Source: JAOUEA01 sp040882605 (GTDB taxonomy: Bacteria; Actinomycetota; UBA4738; HRBIN12). Taken from it: a stretch of 64,000 nt of DNA. Of the stretch, positions 8,536 through 17,118 are shown one piece after another. Location of the stretch: the NCBI GenBank assembly GCA_040882605.1, contig JBBEAY010000035.1, positions 55,928 through 119,927 on the forward strand, in the 5' to 3' direction. The position numbers and the translations under genes are program-made. The notes below the pieces were generated by a model. The model did not search any database, was not told the DNA's origin, and saw nothing but the letters and a program-made list of their open reading frames with translations. Each line of letters begins with the position of its first letter. The stretch's first letter is position 1.

Positions 8536-10584
8536 TCGACCTGATCGGGTTGGCGATCGTGTTCCCACTCGCGGCGGCGGGCGTGAACATGCTCGCGGGC
8601 GGGCGCTTCGGCCGCCGCGCTGGCCAAGGAGCTGGCCAAGGAGCTGGCCAAGGAGCTGGCCAAGGAGCTGGCCAAGGAGCTGGCCNNNNNNNNNNNNNNN
8701 NNNNNNNNNNNNNNNNNNNNNNNNNNNNNNNNNNNNNNNNNNNNNNNNNNNNNNNNNNNNNNNNNNNNNNNNNNNNNNNNNNNNNAAGGAGCTGGTTGGC
8801 TCGCCACCGCCGCCATGGCCGCGTCGTTCGTCGTGGCGCTCGGCGCCCTGCTGCAGCTGCTCTCCCTCCCTGCCGAGGAGCGCACCCAGATCGTCGCCGT
8901 GGCCGAGTGGATCCGGGCGGGCGCGGCCAGCGTCTCACTCGACCTGCGTGTCGACCCGCTCTCGATCACGATGACGATGGTGGTCACGGGCGTCGGCTCG
9001 CTCATCCACCTGTACGCGATCGGCTACATGGACCACGACCCGCGGCCCTCGCGCTTCTTCGGCTACATGAACCTGTTCTGCGCGTTCATGCTCGCGCTCG
9101 TCCTTGCCAACGACTTCCTGCTGCTCTACCTCGGGTGGGAAGGCGTCGGGCTCTGCTCGTACCTACTGATCGGGTTCTGGTCGGACCGACCCGAGGCCGC
9201 CCGCGCCGCGAAGAAGGCGTTCATCACGACCCGCATCGGTGACGTGGGGCTGATGCTCGGACTGTTCGTGATGTTCATGCACTTCGGTTCGTTCGACTTC
9301 GACACCGTGCTCGGCCGCGAGGGCTCGCTGCCCGAGATCGCCACCGGCACCGCGACCGCGATCTCGCTGCTGCTGCTCGGCGGCGCCGTCGGGAAGTCCG
9401 CGCAGCTGCCTCTGCACGTGTGGTTGCCCGATGCGATGGCCGGCCCGACCCCGGTGTCGGCCTTGATCCACGCGGCGACGATGGTCACGGCGGGCGTGTA
9501 CCTCGTGGTGCGGGCGCACGTGCTGTTCGAGATCTCCGAGGTCGCGCTCAGCGCGGTGGCGGTCGTCGGTCTCGCGGGTGCCCTCTACGGCGGCTTGGCG
9601 TCGATCGGGCAATACGACATGAAGCGGGCGCTTGCGTACTCGACGATGTCGCAGCTCGGCTTCATGTTCCTGGCGGCCGGGCTCGGCTTCTACCCGCTCG
9701 CCATCTCGTTGCTCGTCGCTCACGCCTTCTACAAGGCGCTGCTGTTCCTGACATCGGGCAACGTGATGCACGGACTACATGACGAGATCGACGTGCGTCA
9801 CCTCGGCGGGCTGCGTCGCGACATGCCGTGGACCGCTGCGCTCTTCGCTGCCGGTGCCCTCTCGCTCTCGGGCCTGCCACCGTTCAGCGGCTTCTTCACG
9901 AAGGACGCGATCCTCGAGCTCGCGAGCCACGACGGCGTCGTCTGGGCCTACGTGCTCGGATCGCTCGGCGCGTTGATCTCGGCCTGGTACATCGCCCGGC
10001 TGTTCTTCCAGGCGTTCATGGGCGAGCGGCGGTACGAGGGCCATGCCCACGAGGCCTCGTCGTTGATGCGGGCGCCGCTCGTCGTGCTTGCCGTAGGCGG
10101 GCTGCTCGCCGGCATCGTGCTGGCTTTCACTCCCGAGGGCCGCCTGGCCACCTTCCTCGAGCCGACGCTCGGCCACATCGAGGAAGGCAACGCAGGACCT
10201 TCGACCGCCACCCTGATCGCCATCTCCGTAGTCGTGACGCTGGCGGGCGTCGGCATCGCGTGGCGTCTCTACCGCCCGGCCAACGAAGAACGCTGGGTCT
10301 CGTTCCCGGAACGGGAACCCGGCATGTCAGCGGCGCTGGGCAATGCGTTCTACATCGACGCCCTCTACGGCTGGATCGTCGGCGCCGTCGGGTTGCGCGG
10401 TGCGGCTGGGCTCGCGCGATTCGATCGCACGGTGGTCGACGGCGCGGTCAACGGGGTGGGACGGCTCGCGACCTGGACCGCAGGTCTCGCGCCCGTGTGG
10501 CAGTCGGGCAAGGTCCGACGATACGCGCTCTCGTTCCTGGCCGGAGGCGCGGCACTGCTGCTGTACGCGGCGGTGAGGATCTAG
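8532..10584 (+). CDS. nuoL: NADH-quinone oxidoreductase subunit L, interrupted by an assembly gap in a coding repeat
   Basis: NuoL is the distal antiporter-like pump of complex I with the long lateral helix. Helix 1 (8532 to about 8605) is followed by an in-frame (AGQG)n repeat, then by 100 N. After the gap the frame resumes with GAGWLATAAMAA and helix 2. Core motifs are intact: LLYLGWEGVGLCSYLLIGFW, LPLHVWLPDAMAGPTPVSA, LIHAATMVTAGVYL and STMSQLGFMF. The reading frame changes across the N run only because 100 N is a placeholder; the flanks join in frame and in repeat phase. The repeat lies in the helix 1-2 loop, where NuoL normally has no such insertion. The true length is unknown. Confidence 0.93.
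8619..8685. repeat. 12-bp tandem repeat, (AGQG)n, in nuoL
   Basis: Five complete copies of the 12-bp unit GCTGGCCAAGGA begin at 8619, 8631, 8643, 8655 and 8667. Seven more bases of a sixth copy run into the gap. The unit encodes Ala-Gly-Gln-Gly. The first bases after the gap, AAGGAGCTGG, continue the same unit in phase. Confidence 0.95.
8686..8785. other. Assembly gap (100 N) inside the nuoL repeat
   Basis: Exactly 100 N, the conventional size for a gap of unknown length. The left flank ends on the first base of a CAA codon of the repeat and the right flank begins with its second base. The gap therefore probably hides further whole 12-bp units that short reads could not resolve. Confidence 0.95.
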
Positions 10585-10586
10585 CC

Positions 10587-12119
10587 GTGGGAGACATGCC
10601 CTGGCTGACCCTGGTGATCGTGGCCCCGCTCGTGGGGCTGCCCGTGCTTGCCTCTCGGCGCTCGATCTCCGATGAGGCCGCCCGCTGGGTCGGGCTCGCG
10701 GCAACGCTCGTGGCCTTCGTCGTCTCGCTCGGCATGCTGGGGAGCTTCGAGACGGGGGAAGCGGGCCTGCAGATGGTCTCGAAGCACCCGTGGGTCGAGT
10801 CGGTAGGCCTCTCGTGGTTCGTGGGGGTCGACGGTTTCTCGATATGGCTCGTCATGGTCACGACGTTCATGTTCCCCATCGCGATCGCCGCGTCGTGGAA
10901 GGTCGAGCACCAGGTTCGCCGCTTCATGGCGATCTCGCTGTTCCTCGAGACGGTCATCATCGGGGCGTTCCTGGCGCTCGACCTGCTGCTGTTCTTCCTG
11001 TTCTTCGAGGCCCTGCTCTTCCCGATGTACTACATCATCGGCGTGTGGGGCTCGAAGCGGCGTGTCTACGCCGCCACCAAGTTCCTGCTGTATACGATGT
11101 TCGGCTCGGCGTTCCTGCTCGTGGGCATCCTCTACCTCTACGTCCAAGCCGGGGACCAGCTCGGCCGATCTACGTTCGACCTCACCGCGCTCAGGCAGCT
11201 GCAGCTCTCGACGGGCGAGGGCCGGTGGCTCTTCCTCGCCTTCTTCATCGGGTTCGCGGTGAAGGTGCCGGTCTGGCCCCTGCACACGTGGCTGCCCGAC
11301 GCCCACACGGAAGCGCCGACCAAGGGGTCGGTCGTGCTCGCGGCGATCTTGCTGAAGACGGGGCCTTACGGCATGCTCCGGTTCAACCTCGACCTGTTCC
11401 CCGATGCGTCGCGTTACTTCGCAGACGCGATCATGGTGCTCGCGGTGATCGGCATCATCTACGGCGCGATCGTCGCGATGATGCAGACCGACATCAAACG
11501 GCTGATCGCGTACTCGTCGGTGAGCCACATGGGGCTGATCGTGCTCGGTATCTTCGCGTTCTCGGCCGAATCGATGGACGGCGCCGTGCTCCAGATGGTG
11601 AACCACGGCCTCTCGACGGGCATGTTGTTCCTGGTCTTCGGCATGCTGTACGAACGCACGCACACGCGCGAGATCGCCGACCTCGGCGGCATCGTGCAGG
11701 TCACGCCGTGGCTCGCCGGTGCATACGTGGTCGCGATGCTCTCGTCGATCGGCCTGCCCGGACTCAACAACTTCGTCGGTGAGTTCCTCGTGCTGCTCGG
11801 CACGTTCTCGGTCGACCGGGTGCTGGCCTCGATCGCGATCGTCGGCGTGATCTTGAGCGCGATCTACATGCTCTGGTCGTATCAGCGGGCGTTCCAGGGC
11901 CCCCTGAAGGAACGGTGGAGCTCGCTGCCGGACCTCACTTGGCGCGAGGGCGCGATCGTCGCGCCGATCGTGGTGGCGATGCTCTGGATCGGCCTGCACC
12001 CCGCGCCGGTGCTCGAGCGCCTGCGCCCGACCTCGGAGCAGGTGTCGCAGCGGCTCATGGACGACACCCCGACGCCGGATATCGAAGCCATCGGCGCTGG
12101 CGCAGGGGGGGCGCCGTGA
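10587..12119 (+). CDS. nuoM: NADH-quinone oxidoreductase subunit M
   Basis: NuoM (510 aa from the GTG at 10587) is the middle antiporter-like proton pump of the complex I membrane arm. About fourteen hydrophobic segments are present. Signature stretches are VWPLHTWLPDAHTEAPT, a lysine in FAVKVP, SSVSHMGLIVLG and LPGLNNFVGEFLVLLG. The GTG is chosen 2 bases after the nuoL stop; an ATG at 10596 is possible, but the only purine-rich stretch lies too close to it. The TGA overlaps the GTG of nuoN. The hydrophilic C-terminal tail is glycine-rich. Confidence 0.95.
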   Translation: MGDMPWLTLVIVAPLVGLPVLASRRSISDEAARWVGLAATLVAFVVSLGMLGSFETGEAGLQMVSKHPWVESVGLSWFVGVDGFSIWLVMVTTFMFPIAIAASWKVEHQVRRFMAISLFLETVIIGAFLALDLLLFFLFFEALLFPMYYIIGVWGSKRRVYAATKFLLYTMFGSAFLLVGILYLYVQAGDQLGRSTFDLTALRQLQLSTGEGRWLFLAFFIGFAVKVPVWPLHTWLPDAHTEAPTKGSVVLAAILLKTGPYGMLRFNLDLFPDASRYFADAIMVLAVIGIIYGAIVAMMQTDIKRLIAYSSVSHMGLIVLGIFAFSAESMDGAVLQMVNHGLSTGMLFLVFGMLYERTHTREIADLGGIVQVTPWLAGAYVVAMLSSIGLPGLNNFVGEFLVLLGTFSVDRVLASIAIVGVILSAIYMLWSYQRAFQGPLKERWSSLPDLTWREGAIVAPIVVAMLWIGLHPAPVLERLRPTSEQVSQRLMDDTPTPDIEAIGAGAGGAP

Positions 12120-13561
12120 TCGACCCGCCCCGCGTTGAGCTGTGGGCGATCCTGCCCGTGCTCATCCTGTTCGCAGGGGCGCTCGCCTCGCTGCTCGGTG
12201 CGGCGTTCTCTCGCCGGGCCGAGCAGGCGCCCTTCGTGCTGTTCACGCTGGCCGTCATCACAGCGGCCGCCGCGTCTGCGCTGTGGCTGTGGGACCGTGA
12301 GCCCGCGACCGTGCTCGGGGGCATGGCCAGCGTCGACCGTCTTGCCGTGATCGGCACGCTCGTGCTCTGTGGCATCGGCGCGTACGGCGCCTACCTCGGG
12401 TTCCACTATTTCGAGCATGACGAGCACCGTCGAAACGAGTTCTACGCCTTGTTGCTTTTCGCGCTCGGGGGCATGGCGTTGCTGGTCGCCGCCGCCGACC
12501 TGATCGTCGTGTTCCTCGCGGTCGAGGTGCTCTCGCTCTCGCTCTACGTGCTCACGGCGCTCACGTTCCGCCGAGGTCCCACCGAGGCCGCGATGAAGTA
12601 CTTCCTGCTGGGCGCGTTCGCGTCGGCGTTCCTGCTCTACGGGGTCGCCATGAGTTACGGCGCCGCCGCGACCACCAGCATCCAAGGACTGGCGCGTGCG
12701 CTGGCGGGCACCACGGGAAGCCAGGGTCTCGCCCTGGTGGGGGCTCTGCTGCTCGTGGTCGGCCTGGGGTTCAAGGTCAGCCTGGTGCCCTTTCACATGT
12801 GGACGCCCGACGTGTACCAGGGCGCCCCCAGCCCGGTGACCGCGTTCATGTCGGCGGCGACGAAGGTCGCGGTATTCGTCGCGATGATGCGCGTGCTCTT
12901 CGTCGCCTTCGGCGCGTTGCAGTGGGACCTCGCGCCTGCGATCGCTGCTCTTGCGGCCGTCTCGATGGTCGTCGGAAGCGTGCTCGCGATCGCGCAACGC
13001 GACGTGAAGCGGATGCTTGCGTACTCGAGTGTGTCGCAGGCCGGGTTCATCCTGACGGCGTTCGTCTCGCCCGACCGAGCCGGCATCGCTGCATCGCTGT
13101 TCTACCTGATCTCCTACAGCGTCGCCGTGGTCGGCGCCTTCGGGGTCGTGATGCTGATATCCGGAGGCATCCGCGAGCAGACTGGATCCGACCGCTTCCG
13201 TGGCCTCGCGCGCCGCCGCCCGGTCCTCGCGGCGCTGCTCACCCTGTTCCTGCTGTCGCTCGCGGGCATCCCCCCGACCGCCGGATTCGCCGCGAAGGTG
13301 CTGGTTTTCGGCGCCGCCACCAACGCCGGGTACTGGCCGCTGGTGTTGATCGGCGCTCTCGCGACCGTCGTCGGCGCCTTCTTCTACCTTCGCGTCGTCG
13401 CGTTGATGGCGATGCAGGAACCCGAGGGCGACGACGTCACCGATGCCTCGCCGCTTCCCCAGCTCGTGCTCGCCGTGCCTGCCCTGTCGGTCATCGTGCT
13501 GGGTATCGTGCCTGGTGTGATCGTGCCCCTGCTCGAGGAAGCCGGAGTCCTCACATGGTGA
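12116..13561 (+). CDS. nuoN: NADH-quinone oxidoreductase subunit N
   Basis: NuoN (481 aa) is the proximal antiporter-like pump of complex I and the last nuo gene of the first operon. Motifs include FLAVEVLSLSLYVLTAL, VPFHMWTPDVYQGAPSPVTAF, AYSSVSQAGFIL and LAGIPPTAGFAAKVLVF. The GTG at 12116 overlaps the nuoM TGA. It is 67 bases from the next gene, a polyprenyl diphosphate synthase, which is probably in the same transcript. Confidence 0.95.
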   Translation: MIDPPRVELWAILPVLILFAGALASLLGAAFSRRAEQAPFVLFTLAVITAAAASALWLWDREPATVLGGMASVDRLAVIGTLVLCGIGAYGAYLGFHYFEHDEHRRNEFYALLLFALGGMALLVAAADLIVVFLAVEVLSLSLYVLTALTFRRGPTEAAMKYFLLGAFASAFLLYGVAMSYGAAATTSIQGLARALAGTTGSQGLALVGALLLVVGLGFKVSLVPFHMWTPDVYQGAPSPVTAFMSAATKVAVFVAMMRVLFVAFGALQWDLAPAIAALAAVSMVVGSVLAIAQRDVKRMLAYSSVSQAGFILTAFVSPDRAGIAASLFYLISYSVAVVGAFGVVMLISGGIREQTGSDRFRGLARRRPVLAALLTLFLLSLAGIPPTAGFAAKVLVFGAATNAGYWPLVLIGALATVVGAFFYLRVVALMAMQEPEGDDVTDASPLPQLVLAVPALSVIVLGIVPGVIVPLLEEAGVLTW

Positions 13562-13604
13562 CCGGGCGCCGGGCCTCAAGGAGCGAGGCGGAGCCGAGCG
13601 TCAT

Positions 13605-13628
13605 GCCCCCGGCGGGAGGGGGCCTGAG
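13605..13628 (+). promoter_or_regulatory. Hairpin that could mask the ribosome binding site of the prenyl synthase
   Basis: GCCCCC (13605-13610) and GGGGGC (13618-13623) form a 6-bp stem with a 7-base loop. Its 3' arm contains the GGGAGGGGG ribosome binding site of the ATG at 13629. Such an arrangement could reduce translation of the prenyl synthase relative to the nuo genes. That role is inference; the complementarity is what is seen. Confidence 0.4.
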
Positions 13629-14639
13629 ATGAGCCGCCGCGTGATCCCGGGGCTGGATCCGCCCGACGCCGTGCTCGAATCCGAGGTGCGAACGCGCCTG
13701 GATCAGGTCGAGGACGCGCTCGAGAAGTCCGTGAAGGCCGAGGCTTCGGGCATGCTGACCGAGACGTCGTCATACCTGATCGCAGCCGGCGGCAAGCGGT
13801 TCCGCGCGATGCTCGTGCTGCTCGCCGGCTACTTCGGCGATCCAGCCGACCCGCGGCTCGTGCCCGGCTCGGTCTCGATCGAGCTGGTGCACCTCGCGAC
13901 CCTCTACCACGACGACGTGATCGACGAAGCCGAAGCGCGTCGCGGCGCGCCGAGCGCGAACATGCGATGGAACAACACGGTCGCGATCCTCACCGGCGAC
14001 TATCTGTTCGCCCGCGCCTCGGAGATCTCCACCGACCTCGGCACCGAGGTGTGCCGTCTGCTCGCGCGCACGATCGCGGTGCTCTGCGACGGCCAGATCC
14101 GCGAGGTCTCGAGCTCGGCCAAGGTCGAGCAGGAGATCGCCAATTACCTCGAGATCATCAGGCGCAAGACCGCCTCGCTGATCGCGACGTCGTGTCGGCT
14201 CGGAGGCATGCTCTCCGACGCCGACGTCGAGCACGTCGATGTGCTGGAAGAGTTCGGCGACGCGCTCGGTATGGCCTACCAGCTCTCCGACGACATCATG
14301 GACATCACGTCGTCGCAGATGGAGCTCGGCAAGGAACCGGGCCAGGACCTGCGTGAAGGCGTGTACACGCTTCCGGTGCTGCATGCGCTTGCCCACGATG
14401 AGCATCGCGAAGAGCTCGCTCGCACCCTGTCGCACGGCTCGCCTAACGGCGAGATGCTCGATCGGGCGCTCGAGATCGTGCGGTCGGGAGGCTCCGTCGA
14501 CGCGGCGCGCGCGGCGGTGACCGACGAGGTGCGCCGGGCCACCGAGCTGGCCGAGCGCCTGCCCGGGGGACCCTCGAGCCACGCCCTCACGCAGCTCGCG
14601 AAGTTCCTGGCTGTGCGCTGCGGCGCCGAGGCCTCATGA
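13629..14639 (+). CDS. Long-chain polyprenyl diphosphate synthase
   Basis: A trans-prenyltransferase (336 aa) that condenses isopentenyl diphosphate units onto an allylic diphosphate. The first aspartate-rich motif is DDVIDEA, preceded by LATLYH, and the second is QLSDDIMD; GGKRFRAM near residue 55 is the substrate-binding element. Family length and the FARM region suit a hepta- to nonaprenyl synthase that makes menaquinone side chains. This fits its place between two complex I clusters, whose electron acceptor is a quinone. Chain length cannot be read from sequence with confidence. The ATG follows a strong purine-rich ribosome binding site. Its stop lies inside a hairpin that may end the transcript. 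Confidence 0.92.
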   Translation: MSRRVIPGLDPPDAVLESEVRTRLDQVEDALEKSVKAEASGMLTETSSYLIAAGGKRFRAMLVLLAGYFGDPADPRLVPGSVSIELVHLATLYHDDVIDEAEARRGAPSANMRWNNTVAILTGDYLFARASEISTDLGTEVCRLLARTIAVLCDGQIREVSSSAKVEQEIANYLEIIRRKTASLIATSCRLGGMLSDADVEHVDVLEEFGDALGMAYQLSDDIMDITSSQMELGKEPGQDLREGVYTLPVLHALAHDEHREELARTLSHGSPNGEMLDRALEIVRSGGSVDAARAAVTDEVRRATELAERLPGGPSSHALTQLAKFLAVRCGAEAS

Positions 14640-14687
14640 GCCAAGAGCTCATGAGGCTTGCGCGCGTTCGGACCTCGCCGAACGCGC
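14631..14687 (+). terminator. Two adjacent perfect hairpins between the prenyl synthase and nuoA
   Basis: The first hairpin pairs GCCTCATGAGC (14631-14641) with GCTCATGAGGC (14647-14657) around a 5-base loop and includes the prenyl synthase stop codon. The second pairs GCGCGTTCGG (14662-14671) with CCGAACGCGC (14678-14687) around a 6-base loop. Only TTG follows the first and no T-tract follows the second. They would fit a weak or factor-assisted terminator separating the two nuo operons. An RNA-processing role is the alternative. Confidence 0.5.
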
Positions 14688-14724
14688 TGCTACGATACGG
14701 GCGCTCGGGAGGCCTTTCACTGTC

Positions 14725-15090
14725 ATGAGCGATTACTACGCGTCCTACGGGGTGGTGCTGGCGGTCTTGGCCGCGGGTGCGTTGCTGGTTGCTGTTGCGT
14801 TCACCACCGCCCACCTCGTCGCGCCCAGCAGGCCCAACCGCGAGAAGCTCACCACCTACGAGTGCGGCATCGACCCCGTGGGAGACGGGTGGTCGCAGAG
14901 CCACGTTCGCTACTACGTCTACGGGTTCCTGTTCGTGATCTTCGACGTGGAAAGCGTGTTCCTGTTCCCGTGGGCCCGCGTGTTCGAGAGCCTCGGGTAT
15001 GCGGCGGTCGTGGAGATGACCATCTTCATCTCGATCTTGGCCGTCGGGCTTCTCTACGCCTGGCGCAAGGGGGTCCTGCGGTGGGCCTGA
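14725..15090 (+). CDS. nuoA: NADH-quinone oxidoreductase subunit A (second cluster)
   Basis: NuoA (121 aa) is a three-helix membrane subunit next to the quinone chamber. Conserved elements are EKLTTYECGIDPVGDGWSQ (the loop with the redox-sensing Cys), VRYYVYGFLFVIFDVESVFLFPWA and the final AWRKGVLRW. It begins the second nuo cluster, after two hairpins and an 85-base intergenic stretch that should hold its promoter; no convincing -35/-10 pair was found there. Its 3' end overlaps the GTG of nuoB by 10 bases. Confidence 0.96.
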   Translation: MSDYYASYGVVLAVLAAGALLVAVAFTTAHLVAPSRPNREKLTTYECGIDPVGDGWSQSHVRYYVYGFLFVIFDVESVFLFPWARVFESLGYAAVVEMTIFISILAVGLLYAWRKGVLRWA

Positions 15091-15590
15091 TCACCGAGAA
15101 GACCCCACTGCCGAAGCTCCAGCCCGTGAAGTTCATCCTCAACTGGGGGCGTCGTTATTCCTTGTGGGTCATGAACTTCGGTCTGGCCTGCTGCGCGATC
15201 GAGTTCATCGCCGCCTCGACCGCCAAGAACGATTTCATCCGTCTCGGTGTGATCCCCACCGCGCACGGGCCCCGCCAAGCCGACCTGCTCGTGGTGGCCG
15301 GCACCCTCACCGACAAGATGGCCCCGGCGCTCAAGCGTGTCTATGAGCAGATGCCCGACCCGAAGTACGTGATCTCGTTCGGTTCTTGCTCCAATTGCGG
15401 AGGCCCGTACTGGGACAGCTACTCGGTCACCAAGGGCGTCGACCAGATCGTGCCGATCGACGTGTACGTGCCCGGGTGCCCGCCCCGCCCCGAAGCATTG
15501 CTGCACGGCATCATCGAGCTGCAGAACAAGATCAAGAACGAGGACATCCAGGAGAAGTTCGGTGCAAAGGTGCAGCCCGCTGTCTCCTGA
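15081..15590 (+). CDS. nuoB: NADH-quinone oxidoreductase subunit B (second cluster)
   Basis: NuoB (169 aa) carries cluster N2, the last electron donor to quinone. All four ligands are present: the tandem C37-C38 (GLACCAIE), C103 (GSCSNCGG) and C133 (VPGCPPRPE). The GTG at 15081 lies within the end of nuoA and gives the normal start close to KFILNWGRRYSLW. It overlaps nuoC by 29 bases. N2 functions at the B-D interface, yet this cluster has no nuoD. Confidence 0.96.
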   Translation: MGLITEKTPLPKLQPVKFILNWGRRYSLWVMNFGLACCAIEFIAASTAKNDFIRLGVIPTAHGPRQADLLVVAGTLTDKMAPALKRVYEQMPDPKYVISFGSCSNCGGPYWDSYSVTKGVDQIVPIDVYVPGCPPRPEALLHGIIELQNKIKNEDIQEKFGAKVQPAVS

Positions 15591-16086
15591 CGAAGCCGGT
15601 TCCCGGCTGCGGGCGCGGTTCGGTGACAGCGTGGTCGATGTCACGCAGCAGCACGGTCACACGGTCGCCTCGGTCACCCGCGAGCGCTATCACGACATCT
15701 GCCGGTTCTTCCGGGACGAGCCGGAGTTCGCGTGCGACTACGCTGACTTCACCTCTGCGGTCGACTGGGGTGAGGAGCGAGGGTTCGAGCTACTCACTCA
15801 TCTGTTCTCCACGGCGCACCATCACAACGTTCGAGTGAAGGTCGCCCTTCCCTACGACGATCCGGTCGTGCCGACGGTGAGCGACCTATGGCCCACGTGC
15901 GACTGGCATGAGCGCGAGACTGCCGAGATGTTCGGCATCCGATTCCAGGGCCACCCGATGCCGGTGAAGCTGCTTCTCTCAGAGCCGTTCGAAGGCCACC
16001 CGCTGCGCAAGGCCTTCCCGCTGATGACCCGTGAGGCCAAGCCGTGGCCTGGCGCGGTCGAGGGCGAGGAGGTCGAGGAGGAATGA
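15562..16086 (+). CDS. nuoC: NADH-quinone oxidoreductase subunit C (second cluster)
   Basis: NuoC-type protein (174 aa) with the 30 kDa subunit core: FELLTHLFSTAHHHNVRVKV, WHERETAEMFGIRFQGHP and the terminal FEGHPLRKAFPL. The GTG at 15562 overlaps nuoB; an internal start would also fit, because the first 20 residues are unconserved. Shorter than many NuoC, but complete in its conserved part. In most bacteria nuoC is followed by nuoD or fused to it; here nuoH follows directly. Second nuo clusters in Streptomyces are usually described as lacking nuoC and keeping nuoD, the reverse of this. Confidence 0.92.
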   Translation: MQRCSPLSPDEAGSRLRARFGDSVVDVTQQHGHTVASVTRERYHDICRFFRDEPEFACDYADFTSAVDWGEERGFELLTHLFSTAHHHNVRVKVALPYDDPVVPTVSDLWPTCDWHERETAEMFGIRFQGHPMPVKLLLSEPFEGHPLRKAFPLMTREAKPWPGAVEGEEVEEE

Positions 16087-17096
16087 TCGACGTCCTCGCG
16101 CAGTCCGGCGTCTCGTTCGTCGATCAGCTCACCACGAACTTCTGGCTCTCGCTGTTAGTGAAGACGGTGCTCGTGCTTGGGTTCTTCCTCGTCGTGCCGC
16201 TCGGCGTGGGCTACATGGAGCACAAGGTGCTCGCGCACATGCAATCGAGGCTCGGACCCATGGAAGCCGGCGCCTTCCACGGGTGGGCGCAGCTCATCGC
16301 CGACGGTGTGAAGTTCATCCAGAAGGAGAACGTGGTGCCGGCCGCGGCCGATCGCCTCGTCTTCACGCTGGCGCCGGGCGTTGCCATGGTTCCCTACATC
16401 GCGATCTTGGTGGTGCTGCCGTTCAGCGACACGTTGTTCGCCTTGAACCTCGACATCGGCATCTTCTTCGTCATGGCCATGTCGAGCGTCTCGGTGATCG
16501 GTGTGCTCATGGCCGGGTGGTCGAGCGCGAACAAGTTCTCGTTGATCGGCGCGCTGCGTGCAGCCGCCCAGCTGATCGCCTACGAGCTTCCGCTCGTGTT
16601 GTCTGCCGCTGGCGTCGTGATGCTGGCCGGAGCCACCTCGATGGTCGGCATCGTCGAGGCGCAGGAGTCCTTGTGGTACGCCGTGCCGCTGTTCCCGTTG
16701 TTCCTGATCTTCATGATCTCCTCGCTCGCCGAGCTCAGCCGCACGCCGTTCGACATGCCGGTTGCGGACTCCGAGATCATCTTCGGCGCCTACACCGAGT
16801 ACGGCGGTCTGAAATTCGCGTTCTTCCTGCTCGCGGAGTACGGGGGCATCGTTGCACTCTCAGGTGTGGCGGCCGTGCTGTTCCTCGGTGGCTATCAGGG
16901 GCTGCCCGGCATCCCGCTTCCTGACCCGATCTGGATGGCGGGCAAGATCGGCATCCTGTCGTTCCTGACGATCTGGTTGCGGGCGACGTTCCCGCGCCTG
17001 CGTGAGGATCAGCTGCAGCGCTTCGCATGGCTCACGCTCATCCCGATCTCACTCGCGTGGATCCTGGGCGCCGCATTCTTCAAGGTCGCGTTCTAA
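16083..17096 (+). CDS. nuoH: NADH-quinone oxidoreductase subunit H (second cluster)
   Basis: NuoH (337 aa), the quinone-chamber membrane subunit. Conserved loops are EHKVLAHMQSRLGPMEAG, LIADGVKFIQKENVVPAAAD and LAELSRTPFDMPVADSEIIFG, with GAYTEYGG following. The ATG at 16083 overlaps the nuoC stop and is preceded by a strong GGAGGTCGAGGAGG ribosome binding site; an upstream in-frame ATG at 16044 gives an Arg/Gly-rich extension that is only nuoC in another frame. About 40 residues shorter than the NuoH of the first operon. Confidence 0.95.
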   Translation: MIDVLAQSGVSFVDQLTTNFWLSLLVKTVLVLGFFLVVPLGVGYMEHKVLAHMQSRLGPMEAGAFHGWAQLIADGVKFIQKENVVPAAADRLVFTLAPGVAMVPYIAILVVLPFSDTLFALNLDIGIFFVMAMSSVSVIGVLMAGWSSANKFSLIGALRAAAQLIAYELPLVLSAAGVVMLAGATSMVGIVEAQESLWYAVPLFPLFLIFMISSLAELSRTPFDMPVADSEIIFGAYTEYGGLKFAFFLLAEYGGIVALSGVAAVLFLGGYQGLPGIPLPDPIWMAGKIGILSFLTIWLRATFPRLREDQLQRFAWLTLIPISLAWILGAAFFKVAF

Positions 17097-17118
17097 AGCG
17101 AAGGGAAAAACGAACCAA

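Noticed and set aside
8686..9242. Frameshifted or split nuoL
   Set aside because: The apparent frame change comes from the 100-N placeholder; the flanks join in frame and in repeat phase.
10581..11999. Leftward Arg/His/Glu-rich frame of 472 codons
   Set aside because: It lies opposite nuoM and shows only the charge bias expected from the reverse complement of membrane-protein codons.
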